A DNA stretch of 42,594 nt from Endozoicomonas atrinae. GTDB lineage: Bacteria; Pseudomonadota; Gammaproteobacteria; Pseudomonadales; Endozoicomonadaceae. Positions 33,100 to 40,183 of the stretch are shown in pieces. Positions within the stretch are counted from its first letter, which is position 1. Each line of letters begins with the position of its first letter. The notes under the pieces were generated by a model. The model saw only the letters and a list, made by a program, of their open reading frames with translations, had not been told where the DNA came from and made no database searches. A program made the position numbers and the translations under genes. The stretch is from positions 1 to 42,594 of the forward strand of contig NZ_LUKQ02000018.1 in the NCBI RefSeq assembly GCF_001647025.1, given 5' to 3'.

Positions 33100-33249
33100 T
33101 TGTTTGATTTTTATTCTATTTCTTGGATGGGGCTGGTGGTGAGAAGCTGAAAGTAATTTGAAATCTAATCATTAGAAGTGTAAGTTATTGCCCCTATCGG
33201 TGTCCGGGAAAGTACGGTTTTGTCCTTGACGCTGGAAAATGGGCTTAAA

Positions 33250-33295
33250 AATTTCTGCTTATTTATCTACAGATAACGTCCTCAAAGCAGAAATT
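33250..33295. promoter_or_regulatory. Nested inverted repeats upstream of proX
   Basis: Outer arms AATTTCTGCTT (33250-33260) and AAGCAGAAATT (33285-33295) are perfect over 11 bp. Inside lies a second perfect pair TTATCT-AC-AGATAA (33263-33276). The structure sits 88 bp before the proX ATG and 150 bp after the MarR gene. It may end the regulator transcript, act in the proX leader, or bind a regulator. Confidence 0.45.
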
Positions 33296-33383
33296 CTTAT
33301 TCCCAGTTTTTCACGTCAATTTATAGAATTAAAAAGGCACTACCCGGCACCAGTAAAGGACTTATAATAAATCAGGTACAGAA

Positions 33384-34394
33384 ATGCTAAAAAATAAATT
33401 TGCGGCTGGAGCCCTGCTTACACTGTCGTTCCCGTTATCCGCGGCCGTCTCTGCCAATGAATGTGGCGACGTTACCATTGCCGATATGAACTGGAACTCG
33501 GCAACGCTGATAGCCCACGTTGATCAATTTATCCTCCAGAATGTATTTGGCTGCAATGTTGAGCTGGTACCCGGTGATACCATGGCTACTGGAACCTCTA
33601 TGGTTGAAAAGGGGGAGCCGGATATTGCTCCGGAAATGTGGAGTAACTCCATGAGGCAGGCTTTCGATAAAGGCGTAGAGGAAAAACGCCTTCGTTATGC
33701 GGGCAACTCTATCTCTGAAGGTGGTGAAGAGGGGTTCTGGGTGCCGAAATATATGGTCGAGAAAGACGCTGACTTGAAAACCATTGAAGGTATTAAAAAG
33801 AAGGCGAAAATATTCAAGCACCCTGAAGACTCAAGCTTGTCCGCCTTTTATGGTTGTCCAGCAGGATGGAACTGCCAGATTAATTCCGGAAACCTGTTCA
33901 AGGCTCTTGATCTTGAAGAGTATGGTTTTGACTTGGTCGACCCAGGTTCCGGTGCAGGTATGTCCGGTGCAATTGCCAAGGCATATGAGCGTGAAGAAGC
34001 CTGGTTTGGCTATTACTGGGCACCTTCAGCTGTGCTAGGTAAGTACGAAATGGTTAAGGTTGACTTCGGTTCAGGTGTAGATGTGAATGAATACCTGACC
34101 TGTACTACCAAAGAAGACTGTGAATCACCAAAAGTAACCATGTATCCCCCTTCTCCAGTCAACACCATTACTACTGAGGCATTTGCCGTTAAGGCGCCTG
34201 CTGCGTATGAATACCTGGCAACACGATCATTTACTAATCAGCAAATGAACGAGCTTCTGGCCTGGATGGAAGAAAATCAGGCTGATGGTGAGATAGCAAT
34301 GGAACACTTTTTGACGAACTATGAGCCCATCTGGACTCAGTGGTTGTCTGCAGATGTTGTTGAAAAAGTAAAGCAAGAGCTTTCTGCTCTTTGA
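33384..34394 (+). CDS. proX: Glycine betaine/proline-binding periplasmic protein ProX
   Basis: The 336-residue precursor has a signal peptide ending SAAVSA|NE. The OpuAC-type fold is recognisable in DVTIADMNWNSATLIAHVDQFIL, GDTMATGTSMVEKGEPDIAPEMW, EEGFWVPKYMVEK, DPGSGAGMSGAIAKAYEREEAWFGYYWAPSAVL and the tryptophan-containing end. Extra cysteine pairs (YGCPAGWNC, LTCTTKEDC) suggest disulfides. It delivers quaternary amines to ProW/ProV encoded downstream. It is first in the operon here, unlike E. coli proVWX. Confidence 0.92.
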   Translation: MLKNKFAAGALLTLSFPLSAAVSANECGDVTIADMNWNSATLIAHVDQFILQNVFGCNVELVPGDTMATGTSMVEKGEPDIAPEMWSNSMRQAFDKGVEEKRLRYAGNSISEGGEEGFWVPKYMVEKDADLKTIEGIKKKAKIFKHPEDSSLSAFYGCPAGWNCQINSGNLFKALDLEEYGFDLVDPGSGAGMSGAIAKAYEREEAWFGYYWAPSAVLGKYEMVKVDFGSGVDVNEYLTCTTKEDCESPKVTMYPPSPVNTITTEAFAVKAPAAYEYLATRSFTNQQMNELLAWMEENQADGEIAMEHFLTNYEPIWTQWLSADVVEKVKQELSAL

Positions 34395-34521
34395 GGTCAT
34401 CACTTGCCTGTTTTGCAAGGGTGGTTGCATATTGTTCTACGTGGATTTTTTACGTAACTCGCTGTTTGTGTGACCACCGCCATTTCTCTCTTATAAAAGA
34501 GCATAATAAAGGCTGAAGTGT

Positions 34522-35421
34522 ATGGCTAAGGAATCATGGGTTACTGAGTTTCCGGATATGGATCGCAGTGACCTTATCGCTTTGAGAAAGTCTCTGGATG
34601 GAGCCTACCGGGATTTTTCCCGTGAATATGGCGATTTGATTGAGTCTTTCTTTGACCCTTTACTTTCTTTTCTTGTCTGGTTTGAAAACCTGTTAATCAG
34701 CTCCCCCTGGTTATTGATACTGGCGGTTATTACTGGTTTGGCCTATGCGGCCAGCCGCTCCTGGAAACTGTGTTTAGGTGTTGTCTGTTCACTTCTGGCA
34801 ATTGGGTACTTTGGTATGTGGGAAAATACCATGAGGACCCTGAGTGTTATCACGGTATGTACGTTACTCTCCTTGGTGCTGGGTATACCCACTGGTATTG
34901 CAATGGCCCGCTCAGACCGGGTACAGAAGGTTGTTACTCCAATTCTGGATATCATGCAGACCATGCCAGCATTTGTGTATTTGATTCCTGTCGTGATGTT
35001 ACTGGGAATTGGTAAGATTCCCGGTGTAATCGCAGTTGTTATTTATGCCATTCCACCGGTCATTCGACTGACCAATCTTGGGATTCGCCTTGTTGATAAA
35101 GAGGTGCTGGAGGCAGCCACTGCATACGGCGCCAGCCCTTTTCAACGGTTATGGGGTGTTCAGCTGCCATTGGCAATGCCAACCATTATGGCCGGGATTA
35201 ATCAGACCATCATGATGGCGCTGGCCATGGTGGTGATTGCATCCATGATTGGCGTTAAAGGCCTTGGCCAGCCAGTGTTGAAATCGATTACTAACCAGTA
35301 TTTCACACTGGGACTGTTAAACGGCCTTGCTATTGTTGCGTTGGCGATCATCTTCGATCGGGTTTCTCAGGCTTATGCCCGCAGAACCCAGAAACATCTG
35401 GGGGGAGCTGAGCATGCGTGA
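34522..35421 (+). CDS. proW: Glycine betaine ABC transporter permease ProW
   Basis: A 299-residue inner-membrane permease. A cytoplasmic N-terminus is followed by about seven hydrophobic helices and the ABC coupling motif EAATAYGASPFQRLWGVQLPLAMPTIMAG. ITVCTLLSLVLGIPTGIAMARSD and MQTMPAFVYLIPVVMLLGIG are characteristic of ProW/OpuAB. It lies 127 bp after proX, and its end overlaps proV by 8 bp. Confidence 0.93.
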   Translation: MAKESWVTEFPDMDRSDLIALRKSLDGAYRDFSREYGDLIESFFDPLLSFLVWFENLLISSPWLLILAVITGLAYAASRSWKLCLGVVCSLLAIGYFGMWENTMRTLSVITVCTLLSLVLGIPTGIAMARSDRVQKVVTPILDIMQTMPAFVYLIPVVMLLGIGKIPGVIAVVIYAIPPVIRLTNLGIRLVDKEVLEAATAYGASPFQRLWGVQLPLAMPTIMAGINQTIMMALAMVVIASMIGVKGLGQPVLKSITNQYFTLGLLNGLAIVALAIIFDRVSQAYARRTQKHLGGAEHA

Positions 35422-36622
35422 TGGTGAAACTAACAAGCCGTTGATTCAAATCCGGGGGTTATACAAACTTTTCGGGAAGCAACCAGAAAAAGTGATGTCA
35501 CGGGTTCACCAGGGAGAGTCCAAAGATCAGATTCTTGCTGATACAGGGCACACGCTTGGACTCAGGGATATCAACCTTGAGGTAAAATCGGGTGAGATTT
35601 TTGTGATCATGGGGCTTTCCGGATCTGGAAAGTCTACCTTGATTCGCCACTTTAATCGTTTGATTGACCCCACTGAGGGTGAGATTCTGGTTGATGGAAC
35701 CGATATTACCCGGTTTTCAGCCAAAGAGCTGGAGAACTTCCGGCGGCAGAAGATGTCCATGGTCTTTCAGCGTTTTGGGCTGATGCCTCACCGGACGGTA
35801 ATTGATAATGTTGCTTATGGTTTGTCGGTTCAAGGCGTTGCCAAGGCAGAGCGACTGAAGAAAGCGGCCCAGTGGCTGGATACGGTTGGTCTGGCAGGGT
35901 ATGAGCAGCAATACCCGGCACAGTTATCTGGTGGTCAGCAACAGCGGGTTGGTTTGGCCAGGGCACTGTGTACCGATGCGGAAATTCTGTTGATGGACGA
36001 AGCCTTCTCGGCTCTGGACCCACTGATTCGCAGTGAAATGCAGGATCAGTTGATAGAGCTGCAGAGCAAGCTGCATAAAACCATTGTTTTCATTACCCAT
36101 GACCTCGATGAAGCGCTGAGGTTAGGAGATCGCATCGCTATTCTGAAAGATGGTGAGCTTGTTCAGCAGGGGGCTCCGGAAGAAATTCTGTTGAACCCGG
36201 CTACTGAATATGTTGAAGCGTTCGTTAAAGACGTGAATCGTGCCCGGGCATTGACGGTAGAAACGGTGATGAAGCCGCCGGCCTGTCGGATTACTGCGGA
36301 AACCATTGATGAAGCGTTGAGTCAGATGAAAAAGACATCTGAGGACTTTGGCTATTACGTTAATGATGAGGGTTATCAGGGCATTATACTTCAGCAGACC
36401 CTTGAACAGGCGGTACTGAAGGGGAATCACAAGAAAGTAAGCTCTATCTTGATTGAGACGGTGCCCGCTATTCAGGCAGATTCGATTCTGGAGTCAGTGA
36501 TTCCTGATACATTGGATACAGACTTCCCCCTGCCTGTGGTTGATGATGATGGGCAGTTACAGGGGCAGCTTTCCCGTTCAAGCCTTGCTGAAGTGTTGGG
36601 GGACGTCTCTACAAGTCACTAG
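35414..36622 (+). CDS. proV: Glycine betaine ABC transporter ATPase ProV
   Basis: A 402-residue ABC ATPase. Walker A is GLSGSGKST with K73, the Q-loop is VFQRFGLMPHRTV, the signature is LSGGQQQRVGLARAL, Walker B is ILLMDEAFSALD, and the H-loop is FITHDLDEA. C-terminal CBS-like domains (about 285-395) end VDDDGQLQGQLSRSSLAEVLG; in this family they sense ionic strength. ATG 35414 with GGGGGAG upstream is chosen; the longer frame from 35327 runs inside proW. The 8-bp overlap with proW indicates coupled translation. Confidence 0.94.
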   Translation: MRDGETNKPLIQIRGLYKLFGKQPEKVMSRVHQGESKDQILADTGHTLGLRDINLEVKSGEIFVIMGLSGSGKSTLIRHFNRLIDPTEGEILVDGTDITRFSAKELENFRRQKMSMVFQRFGLMPHRTVIDNVAYGLSVQGVAKAERLKKAAQWLDTVGLAGYEQQYPAQLSGGQQQRVGLARALCTDAEILLMDEAFSALDPLIRSEMQDQLIELQSKLHKTIVFITHDLDEALRLGDRIAILKDGELVQQGAPEEILLNPATEYVEAFVKDVNRARALTVETVMKPPACRITAETIDEALSQMKKTSEDFGYYVNDEGYQGIILQQTLEQAVLKGNHKKVSSILIETVPAIQADSILESVIPDTLDTDFPLPVVDDDGQLQGQLSRSSLAEVLGDVSTSH

Positions 36623-36702
36623 ATGATTTGAGGGTGTTATGAATTTCATCCTCAGGGCTCAGTTGATATTACTCTGCGAAAAGGTCATCAGGCCCTGAAC
36701 AC

Positions 36703-36774
36703 GACGAAGACCACACAAGCCACAAAGAAGGTGAAAAGCTTTTCTTCGTGTGCTTTGTGATCTTTGTGGTTTGT
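36703..36774. repeat. Imperfect inverted repeat built of CACAAAG/CACGAAG units
   Basis: The core GAAAAGCTTTTC (36733-36744) is a perfect palindrome. The arms to about 36707 and 36772 hold short words of the CACAAAG type on one side and their complements on the other (CTTCGTG, CTTTGTG). Located between the convergent proV and DUF2789 genes, it can fold into a long hairpin and may act as a bidirectional terminator or be a dispersed repeat. Confidence 0.6.
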
Positions 36775-36780
36775 AGGCTT

Positions 36781-37014
36781 TTAATGTCTCAGCAGTGTAT
36801 CCAGCTCGTCAATGGCTTCACACCACTGCGCATCCAACTCTCTTTCTTCCACAAGAAAAGCCTTCTGTGATGTATTCCAGAAATCTGCATCTTCCAGCCT
36901 CTCATTTTTTTTCAGTGAATGCTGATTGAGAAAGTGGGTAATGGCTTCTGGTTCTGTCTCAAGGCCTAGCTGGGAAAACAGGCTTGAAAGATCGTTGAAC
37001 TGTGCATCCATCAT
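36781..37014 (-). CDS. DUF2789 family small protein
   Basis: A 77-residue acidic soluble protein that matches DUF2789 throughout: LSSLFSQLGLETEPEAITHFLNQH, LEDADFWNTSQKAFLVEE and LDAQWCEAIDELDTLLR. The family's function is unknown. Two consecutive ATG codons could serve as start. Confidence 0.88.
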   Translation of the reverse strand: MMDAQFNDLSSLFSQLGLETEPEAITHFLNQHSLKKNERLEDADFWNTSQKAFLVEERELDAQWCEAIDELDTLLRH

Positions 37015-37116
37015 GATGGTATTGCCTTATTCGAGCTTGAGGTTCCTTTAATCAAGATAGACCAGATCGATAGTGTCAGCAGTCAGCCAGCCTGGTTTGA
37101 TTATTGTGCTTTTCAT

Positions 37117-37147
37117 TAAAAAGCCCGCAATAGCGGGCTTTTTATTA
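37117..37147 (-). terminator. Rho-independent terminator of prc
   Basis: AAAAAGCCCGC-AATA-GCGGGCTTTTT forms a strong GC stem flanked by A and T runs, 14 bp past the prc stop. The symmetry allows termination on either strand. Confidence 0.9.
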
Positions 37148-37161
37148 AGTGAAAGAAGGTT

Positions 37162-39285
37162 CTAGCCAGAGCGGCGGGTAAAGAGTTGCTTATTGTTGGT
37201 AGCCTTCACCATGTCAGTTAGGATGACACCCGCTTCCTGAAGAAAGGCATCAGGCTCTTTGTCTTTTTTCTTCTGTTCCAGCTCCTGATTATTAATCTCT
37301 TCGAGCTCATCAAGATTGTTCAGCAAAGGCTGTCCCCTGGATTTTCTCAGGCGGTTTTCAATGGCAAGGCGTTGGCTGCGCATGGTTTGCAGCTCCAGCT
37401 CTCGTCTTTCCTGATTCAGGGAAACCTTTTTCTGATTTTCATAATGTTCGAAGTAGTCCTTCATCTCATGGAGGTAAACAAAATCAGCATTTTTACGGGT
37501 GCGATATTCATGCTTTTTCTGCAGCTCCGGCAGGTAGGGGCTGAAATTGGCATAAGGCCTGTAAGATACCGGTGAGATATTGTCCCATGGTAGTGCATCT
37601 GGAAGCGTGTCCTCACCAATATCCCGGCCATCGTAGAGGGATGGGAAGATTATATCGGGTATAACTCCACGGTTTTGCGTGCTCTGGCCAGAAACCCGGT
37701 AGAACTTGGCCAGCGTGAGCTTCAGCTGCCCATGGTTCAGTGGTTGGATGCTTTGCACGGTACCTTTGCCGTAACTCTGGCTTCCAACGATCAGTGCCCT
37801 GCCATAATCCTGCATGGCACCTGCAAAAATTTCGGAAGCGGATGCACTGAGGCGATCAATCATGACGACCATGGGGCCATCGTAGAGCTGCTCTGAGTCC
37901 GGGTCTTCCTGCCGTTCAGAGCGACCCCGGTTATTACGAACGACAACGGTAGGCCCTTTATCGATAAACAGACCGGTCAATTCATTAGCTTCTTGCAATG
38001 AACCTCCGCCATTACCGCGAAGATCGATAATCAGGCCATCCACTTTCTCTTTCTTTAATTTTTCCAACAACCTGCGGACGTCACGGGTAGTACTCTTATA
38101 ATCGGGGTCTCCGGCCTGGGCAGCTTTGAAGTCGATGTAGAAGGTTGGTAGCTCGATAACTCCGATACGACTGTTTTTTCCATTCATGGGTACTTCGATG
38201 ATCTTGCTGGCAGCATCCTGTTCTTCCAGTTTGACACGATCCCGGACAATCTCGTAAACCCGGGTGCTGCTGTCCTTGCTACTACCGGGGATAATCTCCA
38301 GGCGAACCAGAGTATGTTTGGCGCCGCGAATCAATTTGACCACATCGTCCAGACGCATACCGACAACATCTTCGAGGTTGCCTTTCTTTCCCTGTCCAAC
38401 GCTGACGATTTTATCACCGGGTTTTAGCTGACCGGCTTTCTCCGCAGGGCCGCCAGGTACAACACTGACTACTTTGGTGTATTCATCTTCTGCAGAAAGT
38501 ACTGCTCCAATACCTTCAAGAGAGAGGCTCATGTTGATGTCAAAGTTTTCAGCCGTCTGTGGAGAGAAGTACTGTGTGTGCGGGTCGTATATACCAGCAA
38601 AGGCATTTATATAGGTCTGAAAGGCATCTTCACTTTTGCTCTGGTGGAGTCTGCGCAGCAGGTTGGTATTTCTTCTGCGTAGCTGATTGATAATCTCTTC
38701 GTCAGTTTTGTTGTTCAGCTTCTGGCTTAATACACTGTCTTTAAGTTGCTTGACCCAAAGCTGTTGCTGGGCTTGCTTGTTGGTAAGCCAGGGCTCGTCC
38801 TTGCGCTCAATCACAAGTTCTTCATTTTTTTTGAGGTTCAGATCCTTAATGCCCAGGTCTAACTGTTTAAGCATGAAGCGTGCGCGTTCTTCTGCTCGTT
38901 CACGATAGCGGTTAAAGATGGCGAAGGCAGGGTTGAGGTCGCCGCTTTTCAGGGAGTCTCCCAGTTTTTTCCGATATGGCTCAAATTCCTGAATATCTGA
39001 CTGAAGGAAAAAGCTTCGGTTTGGGTCAAGGCGATCCAGGTAGCGATCAAATACCTTTTCCATATTGTCCTGGTCAAGGGGGATTTTCCGGTAGTGGCTT
39101 CTTGAAAGAAGTTGAACCACGTGGACGCTGGCAATGGCCTGCTGCAGATTAGGCGTCAGAGTGGGTACTGGCTGGCTGATGTCCTTGTCTACGGCCTGAG
39201 CGAGATTGCCTGTGAGAAGTACTGTGAAAAGCAGCGATGAAAAGAACAGCAGAATTCTTTTAGCTGGCTGCAGTTTCGATATCAT
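37162..39285 (-). CDS. prc: Periplasmic tail-specific protease Prc
   Basis: A 707-residue precursor close to E. coli Prc (682). An N-terminal signal or anchor segment (ILLFFSSLLFTVLLTGNLAQA) precedes the Prc N-terminal domain (YLDRLDPNRSFFLQSDIQEF). A PDZ domain follows (LSLEGIGAVLSAEDEYTKVV, GPAEKAGQLKPGDKIVSVG), then the S41 peptidase core with catalytic S482 in DRLSASASEIF and K507 in SYGKGTVQ. A C-terminal DUF3340-type charged tail lies beyond about 545. It degrades periplasmic proteins with unstructured C-termini and affects cell-wall enzymes. It is transcribed alone. Confidence 0.95.
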   Translation of the reverse strand: MISKLQPAKRILLFFSSLLFTVLLTGNLAQAVDKDISQPVPTLTPNLQQAIASVHVVQLLSRSHYRKIPLDQDNMEKVFDRYLDRLDPNRSFFLQSDIQEFEPYRKKLGDSLKSGDLNPAFAIFNRYRERAEERARFMLKQLDLGIKDLNLKKNEELVIERKDEPWLTNKQAQQQLWVKQLKDSVLSQKLNNKTDEEIINQLRRRNTNLLRRLHQSKSEDAFQTYINAFAGIYDPHTQYFSPQTAENFDINMSLSLEGIGAVLSAEDEYTKVVSVVPGGPAEKAGQLKPGDKIVSVGQGKKGNLEDVVGMRLDDVVKLIRGAKHTLVRLEIIPGSSKDSSTRVYEIVRDRVKLEEQDAASKIIEVPMNGKNSRIGVIELPTFYIDFKAAQAGDPDYKSTTRDVRRLLEKLKKEKVDGLIIDLRGNGGGSLQEANELTGLFIDKGPTVVVRNNRGRSERQEDPDSEQLYDGPMVVMIDRLSASASEIFAGAMQDYGRALIVGSQSYGKGTVQSIQPLNHGQLKLTLAKFYRVSGQSTQNRGVIPDIIFPSLYDGRDIGEDTLPDALPWDNISPVSYRPYANFSPYLPELQKKHEYRTRKNADFVYLHEMKDYFEHYENQKKVSLNQERRELELQTMRSQRLAIENRLRKSRGQPLLNNLDELEEINNQELEQKKKDKEPDAFLQEAGVILTDMVKATNNKQLFTRRSG

Positions 39286-39677
39286 AGGGGCGTTAGCTCC
39301 GTGTCATTCTGTCTGTTGAAGTGTGCCTTCCTGGCTCAGTAGTAACCTAACGGCTAAGACACTTTCCATTACTCACCATTACTCAAGTCATCGCTCAGGC
39401 TGCCAAAGTCTTGAGTATCCCTTGGGGATTAATACAGCATAATACAGTCGCTTGGTGGATGACAGCAGTTGAGTATTCAAAGCTGGACAACCTTATGTAA
39501 ATCAGGCCGTTAATCCATAGCCGGTAAAATGATTGAATACATCCTATTCCAACAAGGCTATTGGAAAAAATCAATGATTCATTTGGCTCGGGGGGAGTTG
39601 TTGTACAGAGATGGATGGGCGCAGATAAATTATCTGCCGTGCCCATAATATGCGGAGTTTCGAAGGTGGGTTAGTGA
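39286..39677. other. Intergenic region with a palindrome and a short direct repeat
   Basis: CCATTACTCA occurs twice in tandem at 39366-39385, about 80 bp upstream of prc on the minus strand. GCAGATAA-A-TTATCTGC (39621-39637) is a perfect 8-bp inverted repeat with outer GGGC/GCCC pairing, just after the small gene at 39678. An 83-codon minus-strand frame (39395-39646) looks spurious. No other gene is seen. Confidence 0.5.
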
Positions 39678-40031
39678 TCAATTATAGCCTTTGATAAAAC
39701 CACCAGTCTCATCGAATGACTTTGAAGCAGGCAGTGTCGTAGAAGCCTTTAGCAACGGTTTAACCGGGTTGATGGTACTGCGATGAAGTGAAAAGACATT
39801 CTGGGAATTTGGTGTTGGACGCAGTGTTGGCCGGCTGTTGGCTTGGAGTTTCATGAGGTTGCCTGTGATGTTGGCTGGTCTGTTAACATCATTAAGATTA
39901 GCAATATCGGCCGAAAAATTGGAGTCTGAAATTGTACGTATGACGCGGGTTTGCGTTGCATTTTGCAAATAAATGTAATTGAAACGGACTGGGAGTTTTG
40001 ATTCTGAATAATTGTTATAGGCTTGCTCCAT
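39678..40031 (-). CDS. Hypothetical protein, 117 residues
   Basis: A frame from ATG 40031 beginning MEQAYNNYSESKLPV and ending GGFIKGYN. A TTG at 40067 would add 12 residues but would place a perfect operator-like palindrome inside the gene, so the ATG is preferred. The protein is polar, rich in asparagine, serine and threonine, without a signal peptide or membrane helix. No family is recognised. It is divergent from the large gene at 40184 and may share its promoter region. Confidence 0.4.
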   Translation of the reverse strand: MEQAYNNYSESKLPVRFNYIYLQNATQTRVIRTISDSNFSADIANLNDVNRPANITGNLMKLQANSRPTLRPTPNSQNVFSLHRSTINPVKPLLKASTTLPASKSFDETGGFIKGYN

Positions 40032-40044
40032 GGATTTCTTATTG

Positions 40045-40069
40045 ATTTGTTCCGATATCTGGAACAAAT
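40045..40069. promoter_or_regulatory. Perfect 9-bp inverted repeat, candidate operator
   Basis: ATTTGTTCC-N7-GGAACAAAT lies in the divergent gap, 14 bp upstream of the minus-strand ATG and 115 bp before the large plus-strand gene. Perfect symmetry with a 7-bp spacer is typical of a dimeric regulator site; the regulator is unknown. Confidence 0.45.
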
Positions 40070-40183
40070 TTTTAGTAAATGGATTCTGATTTCAGTATGC
40101 AATCAGTTTTGTGGAGGCTTCCAATTAAAGTGTCTGGTTGTATGTCCGGTTGGTAACGCCCCCTAGGTTAGTAGGTTATCCGC

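Noticed and set aside
39395-39646. 83-codon minus-strand reading frame
   Set aside because: It spans a palindrome, has no ribosome site or recognisable fold, and lies in intergenic sequence.
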